The position numbers and the translations under genes were made by a program. A stretch of 64,000 nucleotides of DNA from Altericroceibacterium spongiae (GTDB taxonomy: Bacteria; Pseudomonadota; Alphaproteobacteria; Sphingomonadales; Sphingomonadaceae). Every line of letters begins with the position of its first letter. Position 1 is the first letter of the stretch. The DNA is taken from NCBI RefSeq assembly GCF_003610805.1, contig NZ_RAPF01000002.1, positions 124,001 through 188,000 on the forward strand, read 5' to 3'. This document shows positions 24,902 through 33,770 of this stretch, one piece after another. The notes beneath the pieces are model-generated. The model had not been told where the DNA came from, did not search any database, and saw nothing but the letters and a program-made list of their open reading frames with translations.

Positions 24902-26251
24902 TCAGGCCGCGAGCGGCAATGAACTGTCGTCGGCGCCGCCGATAGCATTTTGCAAGAAGCGCGCGAGTGCGGCCTTCCGGGAGTTGCGATTGAGGGCATA
25001 GGCGGTCTGCTTGAACTCGATTCCGTCGAGAAGCCCCTGAATGTAACCCGAAATGGTATCGGCTGCCATAACCAGGGCCGTGTCGAGGGTGTGGATGTAT
25101 TTGCTCGTCGTCGAGCCCTTCGAGTGGCCGACCAGCGCGGCGATCGTGACTTCCGTGAAGCCGAGATCGTTACCGATGCTGGCGAAGCTGTGGCGCAGAA
25201 CATGCGGCGTGATACCTTCCAGCTCGCTGCCTGCCAGAATCTTGTGCCAGTGTTGGGGAAAGGCGCCGAACGCATTGTCCTCGCCCCGGCCGGGGAACAA
25301 GTAGGTGCCGCTGGTCGCCTCTATCCGTGCTTCGAGTGCCTCGACCACGGGCAGGCCGATCGCGCGCACCGATTTGCCTTCCTTGCTGTCGGCAAGCCGT
25401 AGGCAGCTCGCATCTATATCCGCCTCGGTCCGCGCGAGCGTGATAATCTCGCCGCGCCGGGCGCCGGTCAACGCGATGACGTGGGCCACTTCGGCGGCCA
25501 GCGCATATTGGCCATCCTCCTTCGCGTCCCGGAGAAGCTGGCCGAGGAGCCTGTATTCCGCTTCGGTGAGGCGGCGATCGCGCGTGTTGTCCTTGGGCTT
25601 GCGGATGCCGTGCGCCGGATTGAGGTCAATGATGCCGGCATCTACGGCGTAGGTCAGGATGCCGCCGAGCAGACCTACAGTGCGTGTAGCTGTCCCGACG
25701 CCGCCGCGAACGATCGACTTGCCCCGGAGCTTCTCGGTCTTGACAATCCTGGCCGTCTTACCGGCCATGACGTCTTTAAGCACCTTATTGATGTCAGCTT
25801 TGGTGAGATCTTTGACCTTGCGCGTCCCGATCAGTGGAAGAATGTGCCGCTTGATTCGCCCCTTATCCGTGCCGATCGTGCTGGCTTTCTTAGGCCGGTT
25901 GCCTTTCCCCAGAATCAATCCGGCCTCGAGGTCCGCAACATAGAGCTTGCACAGCTCCTTAACGGTAATCGCCCGATGATTGATATGGCGTTCCTCGGCC
26001 GGGTTTTCGCCCTTGGCGACGCGTCCAAGTTGGATCTTGGCTTCCTGGCGAGCGGTTTCCGCCGTCCAAACTCCATGCAGACCGATCGTGTATCGGCGGG
26101 TCCGGCCTTGCGCTCGATACTGAATGAGGTAGCTTCGCTTGCCCGAGGCGAACACACGTAGGCCGAAACCCGGGAGTTCTTCATCCCAAATGAAATAGTC
26201 CTTCTCGCCGGCCCCGGCGCCATCGACTATACGTTTCGTCAGCTTCGCCAT
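24902..26251 (-). CDS. Tyrosine integrase, intact, of the tRNA-Arg element
   Basis: 449 residues from ATG 26251. The N-terminal DUF4102 arm-binding domain reads MAKLTKRIVDGAGAGEKDYF and LPGFGLRVFASGKRSYLIQY. The catalytic residues are present: Arg in ALTGARRGEIITL, HVLRHSFAS, GHSKGSTTSKYIHTL with the Tyr nucleophile. It is P4-like in layout. The gene points away from the attachment site at 26444-26488, from which it is separated by 190 bases containing short direct repeats. It should integrate and excise the element at the tRNA-Arg(CCG) gene. Confidence 0.92.
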   Translation of the reverse strand: MAKLTKRIVDGAGAGEKDYFIWDEELPGFGLRVFASGKRSYLIQYRAQGRTRRYTIGLHGVWTAETARQEAKIQLGRVAKGENPAEERHINHRAITVKELCKLYVADLEAGLILGKGNRPKKASTIGTDKGRIKRHILPLIGTRKVKDLTKADINKVLKDVMAGKTARIVKTEKLRGKSIVRGGVGTATRTVGLLGGILTYAVDAGIIDLNPAHGIRKPKDNTRDRRLTEAEYRLLGQLLRDAKEDGQYALAAEVAHVIALTGARRGEIITLARTEADIDASCLRLADSKEGKSVRAIGLPVVEALEARIEATSGTYLFPGRGEDNAFGAFPQHWHKILAGSELEGITPHVLRHSFASIGNDLGFTEVTIAALVGHSKGSTTSKYIHTLDTALVMAADTISGYIQGLLDGIEFKQTAYALNRNSRKAALARFLQNAIGGADDSSLPLAA

Positions 26252-26283
26252 ATGCTGTCTCCGGCCTGCTCCGCTCGCTTCCG

Positions 26284-26303
26284 CGGAAGCACCACGGAAG
26301 CAC
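26284..26303. repeat. 9-bp direct repeats upstream of integrase
   Basis: CGGAAGCAC occurs at 26284-26292 and 26295-26303, an 11-bp period that puts both copies on the same DNA face. Their place between integrase start and attachment site suits arm-type integrase or excisionase binding sites; this is inference. Confidence 0.4.
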
Positions 26304-26443
26304 GCGAAAGGAAATTCCGGGTATCTCCGTCCTAGCACGCCCAAGGTCAATTGTAAGAATAAATCATCTAAAACAGAGACTTACCCAACAATGGGCAAGG
26401 CCAGGAAAGAAAGAGAAGGCCCGGGAAAGAGCAGCTTTAATTG

Positions 26444-26488
26444 CTCCGAAGGCAGAGGCCACAGGTTCGAATCCTGTCGGGTGCACCA
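26444..26488 (+). mobile_element. Attachment site: 3' fragment of tRNA-Arg(CCG)
   Basis: Bases 26444-26450 (CTCCGAA) are an anticodon loop with CCG at 26446-26448. They are followed by the 3' anticodon stem GGCAG, a variable loop, a perfect T arm (ACAGG-TTCGAAT-CCTGT), the acceptor strand CGGGTGC and ACCA ending at 26488. The 5' half of the tRNA is absent: the bases before 26444 cannot pair with GGCAG or the acceptor strand. This is what remains where an element crosses over in the anticodon loop. The reconstituted complete tRNA should lie at the left end of the element, outside this window. The LysR gene stop lies 5 bases downstream. Confidence 0.85.
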
Positions 26489-26493
26489 GTTTT

Positions 26494-27429
26494 CTATCGC
26501 ATGTTCGATCTGCTGGTGAGGCATTCGGTGAGCCACTGACGGAAGTGTTTCAAAGGCCACAAATCCCACAATTCCTCTCGTGCAGACAGGTAATAGCCCC
26601 CGAGATAAGCGGGATGAAAATCTGGCAGGCTGCCGCCTATCTCGATCAATTGTCCCTTGGCCAGATAATCACCGGCGAGAAAGAAATTGGTCAGCGCAAT
26701 GCCGTGTCCTTCCAGGGCAAAACTCAGCGTCATATGCGCCTGCCATAATCGCGCTGTGGGTTCGGGTAACGAAATACTGCAACCCTGCTGGGCATCGAAC
26801 CAGCCGCGCCATTCGAGGTCATTATCCTCGAAAGCCAGTGGTAGATCACGCAGATCCTTCGGGTGCTCTACAAGTTGGCCGGTCAACCACGATGCATCGG
26901 GGCGGGCCACGGGAAATACGCGCGGGGAAACGATCAGCTCGCGGCGCACGCCCGCGGGAGGATTATCCGGTTCCGCCATGTCTTTGCGCCACCAGCGAAT
27001 ATCGGCATGGGCTTCGCGCCGATTTAGATCGGGCGGTGAATCCGAAGGACGCAGATCGACTGTCGATCCCCGATATGTCTGGCTGAATTGCGGCAGGCGA
27101 GCGGTCAGCCATAAATAAGCAAAGCCGGGCGCGCACCACAGATCGAGGCGACCGTCCTTGCGCCCGCGGGCACTTTCAGTAGCTGAGCATAATTGATCGA
27201 AGGCAGATCCGATCTGCGCGTGATAAGCTAGGCCTGCCGGTGTCAGTTCGCCTCTCGCGCGGTCCACCAGCATGATACCCAGCCATTCCTCAAGTGTGCG
27301 TAAATGCCGGCTTACGATTGCGTGGCTGACGCCCAGTGCTGAAGCGGTGCGACGTACGCCGCCATACCGGCCGAAGGCTTCAAAAGCCTTAAGCGCAGCG
27401 AAGGGTGGGAGATGGGGTCTGTCAGACAT
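26494..27429 (-). CDS. LysR-family transcriptional regulator, GcvA-like
   Basis: 311 residues from ATG 27429 (MSDRPHLPPFAALKAFEAFG). The N-terminal winged helix reads GGVRRTASALGVSHAIVSRHLRTLEEWLG, followed by the effector-binding domain (GRLDLWCAPGFAYLWLTARLPQF, ALEGHGIALTNFFLAGDYL). Members bind small metabolites and usually activate a divergent operon. The divergent genes are gabT and gabD, 104 bases away, so it probably responds to GABA or a related amine. It is the first gene outside the integrated element; its tail abuts the tRNA remnant but looks complete. Confidence 0.88.
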   Translation of the reverse strand: MSDRPHLPPFAALKAFEAFGRYGGVRRTASALGVSHAIVSRHLRTLEEWLGIMLVDRARGELTPAGLAYHAQIGSAFDQLCSATESARGRKDGRLDLWCAPGFAYLWLTARLPQFSQTYRGSTVDLRPSDSPPDLNRREAHADIRWWRKDMAEPDNPPAGVRRELIVSPRVFPVARPDASWLTGQLVEHPKDLRDLPLAFEDNDLEWRGWFDAQQGCSISLPEPTARLWQAHMTLSFALEGHGIALTNFFLAGDYLAKGQLIEIGGSLPDFHPAYLGGYYLSAREELWDLWPLKHFRQWLTECLTSRSNMR

Positions 27430-27533
27430 AATCGGTAACCTCAAGTTACCACCCGCATACAATTTATTGGCTATTCGCGCCAGCGGCTGAGTGCAACGAT
27501 GGGAGCAACTATTTCACACTGAACGGATTACCC

Positions 27534-28817
27534 ATGGTCACCAATGCAGAGTTTCTTACCCGGCGCCAACGGGCTGTGCCACGCGGTGTTGCCACAGCAA
27601 CTCCGATCTTCGCGGATCACGCTGAAAACGCCGAATTGTGGGACATTGAAGGGCAGCGCTATATCGACTTTGCCGGGGGTATTGCGGTGCTGAATACCGG
27701 GCATCGCCATCCTGGCGTTATGGCCGCTGTCGAGGCGCAGCTCACCCGTTTCAGCCACACCGCTTTTCAGGTTGTCGCCTACGAGCCTTACATCGCACTG
27801 GCTGAACGTCTGAATGCGCTCGCACCCTTTTCCGGTGACGCAAAGACACTCCTGCTGACGACGGGGAGCGAGGCGACGGAAAATGCCGTGAAGCTGGCTC
27901 GTGCGGCCACCGGCCGGTCTGCGGTCATCGCCTTTGGTGGCGGTTTTCACGGTCGTACATTGTTGGCTTCGGCCATGACCGGCAAAGTCACGCCCTATAA
28001 GAAAAAGATCGGTCCGATGCCGCCAGAAGTTTTTCACGCACCGTTTCCGACAGGTCTGAACGGTGCCACGGTGGAACGCAGTCTGGCTGCGATAGATGCT
28101 CTGTTCACCGCCGATGTCGAGCCGGAGCGTGTCGCGGCCATCATTATCGAACCGGTGCAGGGAGAGGGCGGCTTCCATGTCGCTCCCAAGCCGCTTCTGG
28201 AGGCTTTGCGCGCATTGTGCGACAAGCACGGCATTCTGCTGATTTCAGACGAAGTGCAGGCCGGTTTTGCGCGTACCGGGCGCTATTTCGCGATCGAGCA
28301 TACCGAGGTGGAGCCTGATCTCGTTTCAGTGGCGAAATCGCTCGCCGGCGGCTTCCCGCTCTCGGGTGTTATTGGCCGTACTGCCATTATGGATGCGCTC
28401 GATCCCGGCGGTCTGGGCGGGACATATGGCGGTTCGCCCATTGGCTGTGCTGCGGCTCTCGCCGTGCTCGACGCCATAGAGCAGGAAGGGCTCAATGCAC
28501 GTTCGAGCGCGATAGGTGCGCATATGAAAGAGCGTATCGCAGACTGGGTTTCGGACGGTCTGCCTGTGGCGAATCTTCGGGGACTGGGCGGGATGATCGG
28601 CTTCGATCTGCTCGATAGTGAAGGGCGTGTGAGCGGAGAAATTGCCAAATCGGTTTGCCGCCAGAGCCTGGAGGACGGGCTGATCCTGCTCAATTGCGGC
28701 CCTGCAGGGGAAACCATTCGTATTCTGGTGCCGCTGACGGCATCGGATGAACTGATCGATCAAGGCATGAGTATAATTCGCGGTGCTATCGCCAAAGTGA
28801 GCGGAGTAGAGCTATGA
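27534..28817 (+). CDS. gabT: 4-aminobutyrate aminotransferase
   Basis: 427 residues, class III PLP aminotransferase. It has LTTGSEATENAVKLARAATG (phosphate cup), FGGGFHGRT, IIEPVQGEGGFHVAP, the Asp of LLISDEVQAGFARTGR, and the Schiff-base Lys in SVAKSLAGGFPLSGV. Length and motif spacing are those of GabT, which moves the amino group of GABA to 2-oxoglutarate, giving succinate semialdehyde and glutamate. The stop overlaps the next gene by 4 bases. Related omega-amino acid substrates such as 5-aminovalerate are possible. Confidence 0.9.
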   Translation: MVTNAEFLTRRQRAVPRGVATATPIFADHAENAELWDIEGQRYIDFAGGIAVLNTGHRHPGVMAAVEAQLTRFSHTAFQVVAYEPYIALAERLNALAPFSGDAKTLLLTTGSEATENAVKLARAATGRSAVIAFGGGFHGRTLLASAMTGKVTPYKKKIGPMPPEVFHAPFPTGLNGATVERSLAAIDALFTADVEPERVAAIIIEPVQGEGGFHVAPKPLLEALRALCDKHGILLISDEVQAGFARTGRYFAIEHTEVEPDLVSVAKSLAGGFPLSGVIGRTAIMDALDPGGLGGTYGGSPIGCAAALAVLDAIEQEGLNARSSAIGAHMKERIADWVSDGLPVANLRGLGGMIGFDLLDSEGRVSGEIAKSVCRQSLEDGLILLNCGPAGETIRILVPLTASDELIDQGMSIIRGAIAKVSGVEL

Positions 28818-30280
28818 CCGGATTGATGCTGCAAAGGCCCGACTTGTGGCGCGAACAGGCCTTTGTCGGCGGAGAATGGTGCGATGATGATGCAAGGCTG
28901 GAAGTGGACGATCCGGCGACCGGTGCCATCGTTGGATCGGTCCCTGCTCTGGGGCGCGAGGCGGCAGAAAAGGCAGTTGAGAAAGCAAAAGATGCTTTTC
29001 CTGCCTGGCGGACACTGACCGGCAAGGAGCGTGGCCGGATTTTACAGCGCTGGGCCGATCTGATGTATCGGCATAGCGAAGATCTCGCGCGGATCATGGT
29101 CACAGAGCAGGGCAAGCCGCTGGCTGAAGCACGGGGTGAAGTAACCTATGCGGCATCCTTTCTGGAATGGTTTGCTGCTGAAGCCAGTCGGGTGCGTGGC
29201 GACATCATCCCGCCCCATATGCCAGACCGGCGCCTGATCGCGACACGCCAGCCGGTTGGTATTGTCGCGGCCATCACACCATGGAACTTTCCGCTGGCGA
29301 TGATCACCCGCAAAGCCGGTCCTGCGCTGGCTGTAGGGTGTCCGATAGTCGTGAAGCCGTCTGAACTGACGCCTTTTTCTGCGCTTGCTCTGGCTGTGCT
29401 CGCGCAGGAAGCCGGGGTGCCCGACGGAGTACTGAGTGTGCTGACCGGTACACCCGAAGCGATTGGCGATGTGCTGACCGGAGACCCCAGAATAGCCAAA
29501 TTCTCTTTCACAGGCTCGACCAGGGTGGGCAAGATGCTGGCCGCGCGATGTGCCGATACGGTGAAGCGCGTTAGCCTCGAATTGGGGGGCAATGCCCCTT
29601 TTATCGTGTTCGAAGATGCGGATCTTGATGCAGCGGCAGAGGGGCTGATAGCGTCCAAGTTCCGCAATATGGGGCAAACCTGCGTGTGTACCAACCGGGT
29701 TCTGGTGCATGATTCACTGCATGATCGCTTTGCGGCTTTGCTGGAAAGGAAGGTGGCACAGCTTAAGGTTGCTCCCGGTCTCGATGATGGAAGCGAGCAG
29801 GGGCCGCTGATCGATATGCGGGCAGTGGATAAGGTCAGGGCTCATATTCGAGACGCCCTTCAACAGGGCGCGCGGCTGATCACCGGGGGGGAATCGCACC
29901 CGGCGGGCGAGCGTTTCTTCACCCCTACCGTACTGGCCGATGTTCCTGCCGACGCGTTGATCTGCCGTGAAGAGACGTTCGGCCCAGTGGCCGCTTTACA
30001 GCGTTTCGAAAGCGAGGAAGAGGCAGTGAGACTGGCCAATAATACGCGCGCAGGTCTGGCCGCTTATGCCTATACGCAGGATGCTGCGCGTCAGTGGCGG
30101 CTCACCGAAGCACTGGAATATGGCATGCTTGGCCTCAATACCGGGCTTATTTCAACAGAAATGGCCCCTTTTGGCGGGGTCAAGGAATCCGGTCTGGGCA
30201 GGGAAGGCTCGCATCTTGGGGTGGATGATTACCTTGAGGTCAAGCTTGCCTGTATCGCCGTTCCGGGGCACCCCGTATAA
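28814..30280 (+). CDS. gabD: Succinate-semialdehyde dehydrogenase
   Basis: 488 residues, aldehyde dehydrogenase family. The catalytic Glu is in SLELGGNAPFIVF and Cys in MGQTCVCTNRVLV; ITPWNFPLAMITRKAGPALAVG and FTGSTRVGK form the cofactor site, typical of NAD(P)-dependent GabD. It oxidises succinate semialdehyde to succinate, completing the GABA shunt begun by the overlapping gabT (ATGA). Confidence 0.92.
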   Translation: MTGLMLQRPDLWREQAFVGGEWCDDDARLEVDDPATGAIVGSVPALGREAAEKAVEKAKDAFPAWRTLTGKERGRILQRWADLMYRHSEDLARIMVTEQGKPLAEARGEVTYAASFLEWFAAEASRVRGDIIPPHMPDRRLIATRQPVGIVAAITPWNFPLAMITRKAGPALAVGCPIVVKPSELTPFSALALAVLAQEAGVPDGVLSVLTGTPEAIGDVLTGDPRIAKFSFTGSTRVGKMLAARCADTVKRVSLELGGNAPFIVFEDADLDAAAEGLIASKFRNMGQTCVCTNRVLVHDSLHDRFAALLERKVAQLKVAPGLDDGSEQGPLIDMRAVDKVRAHIRDALQQGARLITGGESHPAGERFFTPTVLADVPADALICREETFGPVAALQRFESEEEAVRLANNTRAGLAAYAYTQDAARQWRLTEALEYGMLGLNTGLISTEMAPFGGVKESGLGREGSHLGVDDYLEVKLACIAVPGHPV

Positions 30281-30334
30281 TGCCGGCAGACTCCTGACCT
30301 TTTGGGTTAAAAGCTCGATTATAGAAGCCTTTGA

Positions 30335-31966
30335 TCAGTGCAACCTGTCTGACGATCCGGTATCGGAATGACCCTCCGAATCCGGATCGTCTTTCCCGTC
30401 CTGAATGAGATGCACGGTGCGAGTGGGGAAAGCGATGGTCAGTCCAGCCATTTCGAGCTTCTGGAAAATATCCAGCAGCACTTCCTGTTGAACGACCAGG
30501 CTCGCCGGGTAATCGGCGGCGATAATATAGGAAAAAACCTCTATATCGAGCGAACTCGCGCCAAAAGCGATAAAGCGTGCGCGGGCATCGGTGCTGTCGA
30601 TTTTGTCATGTTCGTGCAGGATGCGTTCTATGATTTCCACGCCTTCGCGCAACTTGGCCGAGGAAATACCATATTCGACACCGATGACAGGGCTGAACAA
30701 AAACCGGTCACGCGGGGCATAATTCTCGATTTGCAATGAAGAAAGATTGCCATTGGGAATCGTGACAAGCGTACGGCTGAGCGTGCGGATACGGGTGGAA
30801 CGGATACCGATATCTTCCACTGTGCCCAGCACGTCGCCTACCTTGCAGAAATCCCCGACCTGAACCGGTCGGTCCACAATCATCGTCACGCTGCCGACCA
30901 GGTTCTCGACCGTCTTTTGCGCACCGAGGGCAAGGGCGATACCGCCGATACCGAGAGCCGCGACGCCGGTGGTTACGTCGAAGCCCAGCGTATCGAGAAT
31001 AGCGATCAGGGCAAAAGCCAGCAACACGATCTTTGTGCCGCGCCGCAAGAGTGAAATGATCGAAACGGCCTGACGACGCTCGCTGCGCTTCATGCGTGCC
31101 GATGTTACTTCGGTAATAGCATCGACTAGACGAAGGGCGAACCACACCAGAGAAATCCACGCTACGATAGCGAAATAGCGCAAAAGAGTCTGTCGGGCGA
31201 TGATCGAGACGCCGATATCGGTGGTCCAGAAATTGAAGATCACCACCGCCAGAAACAGGCTGAGCGGAGGAAGGGCGGCTTGAGAAAACCGGTAGAGTGC
31301 ACTCTTATCTTCATCGCCTATCAGATGTCGCATCACGAAAAGGATAGCCTTGGAGATGAGCCAGAAGGCGACAAAACTGAACAATGCCCCTGCGAGCAGA
31401 ATAACCCAGTCTTTCAAGGGCGCACCGGCAAGTTGCGGCCCGTCCGGCTTGGTCAGCCTGGCTTCTTCCTCGGTCGAAATATCCAGCGTTTTGAGGGTGT
31501 CCACCGTGTCGGGCGCAATGCGCCAAATCAACCCTTCGGGCCCTTTATCCTGTTTCAGCAGGATATCGGTGTCCTGATCCAGTTTGCCGACCCGTTCCAG
31601 ATCGAAGGCCAGCCCGTCATCGGTTTGCCCTGACTGATCGTTGGAAAGCGCTGCAAAAGGCAGCAATGATCCGCTGCTGTCCAGCTCGGCCTGCAGGCGT
31701 TTGGCCAGTTCCGCGGCTTGATCGGATGGTTCTGAACCCTGTTCCTGACCGAGATCTAGATAGTAACTCGCCCGGGTATAATCGCGCGCCGCAAGGGCGC
31801 TGAGCAATTCAGTGATCGTGCCGCGCGGTGTTTCCCGGCCATAAGGGTCGGGTTGCACCGTCGCTTCCGGTGTGGGCGAAGCTTCTTCGGGAGGAACTTC
31901 CTGCGCAAGGGCTGTGGCCGGAAGCAGCAGAAGTGCGATGATCGCGAACAGCGTACGGAGAGACAT
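30335..31966 (-). CDS. MscS-family mechanosensitive channel
   Basis: 543 residues with signal peptide LFAIIALLLLPATALAQ, a periplasmic domain to about residue 170, then several membrane spans. The pore-lining helix and beta domain are clear: GVAALGIGGIALALGAQKTV, ENLVGSVTMIVDRPVQVGDF, EDIGIRSTRIRTLSRTLVTI, IPNGNLSSLQIENY. It should open on membrane tension to release solutes. It converges with gabD and shows no operon partner. Confidence 0.9.
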   Translation of the reverse strand: MSLRTLFAIIALLLLPATALAQEVPPEEASPTPEATVQPDPYGRETPRGTITELLSALAARDYTRASYYLDLGQEQGSEPSDQAAELAKRLQAELDSSGSLLPFAALSNDQSGQTDDGLAFDLERVGKLDQDTDILLKQDKGPEGLIWRIAPDTVDTLKTLDISTEEEARLTKPDGPQLAGAPLKDWVILLAGALFSFVAFWLISKAILFVMRHLIGDEDKSALYRFSQAALPPLSLFLAVVIFNFWTTDIGVSIIARQTLLRYFAIVAWISLVWFALRLVDAITEVTSARMKRSERRQAVSIISLLRRGTKIVLLAFALIAILDTLGFDVTTGVAALGIGGIALALGAQKTVENLVGSVTMIVDRPVQVGDFCKVGDVLGTVEDIGIRSTRIRTLSRTLVTIPNGNLSSLQIENYAPRDRFLFSPVIGVEYGISSAKLREGVEIIERILHEHDKIDSTDARARFIAFGASSLDIEVFSYIIAADYPASLVVQQEVLLDIFQKLEMAGLTIAFPTRTVHLIQDGKDDPDSEGHSDTGSSDRLH

Positions 31967-32140
31967 GACGGGTCAAGGATTACACCGGCAATTGGTTCCG
32001 TACAAATAACGCATTCATCGGCCGGTTTTGAAATTTCAGGTCGGAAGCGCAGACCGGTACGATAAAGAGGCTTGAGGGAAAGGCCTCAATCCGATCCGCG
32101 CTTCCTTCATGATATGACAGTTATTCCCTTTTCAGCTAGG

Positions 32141-33709
32141 TCAGGGGTAGGCAATACCAAGCTGTTCGAGATAGCTGTCATAGCGAGTAGAATCGTAATA
32201 AAAAGGTTCCATCTTTGGCCGCATGCGCTGCATGAGCTCTTCATTAAGGTCGATGGCTGGCTGATCCGCAGCAGTCAGAACCGGATCGTAGCTGGCCTCT
32301 TTGAGCTGGACATTTTCGCGAAACGCCCTGGCATCTTCCACCAGTTGGGGTGTGGTGACGATGTCGAGAATAGTGAGTGCTACTGCTTTCGCACCGGCAA
32401 CAGCGCCTTTATGCGCGATGGGTGTCGCCATCGTCATGGCCGCCGTGACATTGTGATAGATGACACCGGGGGCATTGGAGGGATAGCCGATCGTAATGGT
32501 CGGCACGGCCCACATCACATCGCCGATATCGTCTGACGCGCCGGTTGAGGTTGTACGGTTTTCCGGGGTTGAGAGCGGCATGACTTCATCGGCCAGCGGC
32601 TGCGGTTTGAAGCCATTGGCATCCTGTATCTTGCGCACGAAAACCTGATCGTCCGCTGTCCACTCGGGCATGCCAATATATTCGATATTACGATAGGCGG
32701 CTTCGGCCAGCGGCCGGTTGCCGTAATTCGGGGCCGCATAGCCAAGCAGGCGCCGGTCCACCGTTGTGCCGCTGGCCGAAGCGGCGGCTTCCGAAATGGT
32801 GTTGGCCGTTTCATAAAGAGTGCGTACCCCGGCGAAATCCTTGTCGCGGAAAAAATACCAGACCGATGCTTCGCCCGGCACGATATTGGGCTGTCCGCCG
32901 CCATTGCTGATGATATAATGCGAACGCTGGCTCAGCGGCAGATGCTCGCGCCGCATATTCCAGGCGGCATCCATCAGCTCGACCCCGTCCAGCGCGCTGC
33001 GGCCATCCCATGGAGCCCCCGCCCCATGGGCGGTTTTGCCATGGAAATTATATTCGACCGAGACCATGCCATTCATGCCCATATCGCCCCATGCCGTAAC
33101 GAAACCGGAGGAAACATGAGTAAAAATGGAAGCATCCACTTCATCGAACAGGCCGGCGCGCACATAGAAGGCTTTTGTGGCTAACAGTTCCTCGGCCACG
33201 CCGGGCCAGATCATCAATTCGCCTGAAAGACCTTCTTTCTCCATCACTTCCTTGGCGGAAAGGGCAGCGGCCACGATTGCCGGCATGCCGGAATTATGCC
33301 CTTCACCATGGCCGGGAGCGCCTTTGACCAGCGGCTTGATGTCGCCCGTGCCCGGTGTCTGACTAAGACCGAGCAAAGCATCGATATCGCTGCCCAGGGC
33401 GATCTTTGGCCCGCCTGTCCCTTGCCGCCAGGTTGCAGTCCAGGCGGTGGGAATACCGGCCACGCCATGTTCGATGGTGAAGCCGTTTTCTTCCAGAATG
33501 CCGGTCACATATTCTGATGTGCGATATTCCTGAAAGCCGGGTTCGGCGAAGCTGAAAATGGAATCGACCATTTCCTGCACCAGCTTGGCGCGCGAATCCA
33601 CTTCGGCCACGGCTTCCTGTTTCATCGCGGCGGGCGCCTCGGCATGCGCCGGCAGATTGAATGCCGTGCCGCAAAGCAGAGCTGCGCCGATAAAAGCGAG
33701 ATTTTTCAT
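32141..33709 (-). CDS. M20 amidohydrolase, AbgB-like, exported (copy 2)
   Basis: 522 residues from ATG 33709 with signal peptide MKNLAFIGAALLCGTAFNLP; the longer frame to 33832 overlaps the other copy and is not real. Metal-site residues lie in KIALGSDIDALLGLSQ, GAPGHGEGHNSGMPAI, WPGVAEELLATKAFY and NGMVSVEYNFHGKTAHGAGAPW. It resembles aminobenzoyl-glutamate hydrolases (AbgB) that cleave N-acyl amino acids or dipeptides, here probably in the periplasm. The usual Cys of the family motif (CGHN) is Glu in both copies. It lies 61 bases downstream of its paralogue in the same operon. Confidence 0.87.
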   Translation of the reverse strand: MKNLAFIGAALLCGTAFNLPAHAEAPAAMKQEAVAEVDSRAKLVQEMVDSIFSFAEPGFQEYRTSEYVTGILEENGFTIEHGVAGIPTAWTATWRQGTGGPKIALGSDIDALLGLSQTPGTGDIKPLVKGAPGHGEGHNSGMPAIVAAALSAKEVMEKEGLSGELMIWPGVAEELLATKAFYVRAGLFDEVDASIFTHVSSGFVTAWGDMGMNGMVSVEYNFHGKTAHGAGAPWDGRSALDGVELMDAAWNMRREHLPLSQRSHYIISNGGGQPNIVPGEASVWYFFRDKDFAGVRTLYETANTISEAAASASGTTVDRRLLGYAAPNYGNRPLAEAAYRNIEYIGMPEWTADDQVFVRKIQDANGFKPQPLADEVMPLSTPENRTTSTGASDDIGDVMWAVPTITIGYPSNAPGVIYHNVTAAMTMATPIAHKGAVAGAKAVALTILDIVTTPQLVEDARAFRENVQLKEASYDPVLTAADQPAIDLNEELMQRMRPKMEPFYYDSTRYDSYLEQLGIAYP

Positions 33710-33770
33710 CGCGTATATGTCCCTGTCGTAAAAAAGCGGCGCCGGTAAACGGCGCCGCAGTGGGTGGCTC

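Noticed and set aside
26431-26488. A complete tRNA, since GAGCA and TGCTC near 26430-26445 can pair and would put TTA in a loop.
   Set aside because: The loop would have 8 bases, and no D arm or matching acceptor 5' strand exists. Only the 3' half matches a real tRNA, with CCG as anticodon.
26381-26569. A 62-residue minus-strand frame containing CTRQDSNLWPLPSE.
   Set aside because: This is the well-known false protein made by translating the antisense of a tRNA 3' end; it marks the tRNA-Arg remnant.
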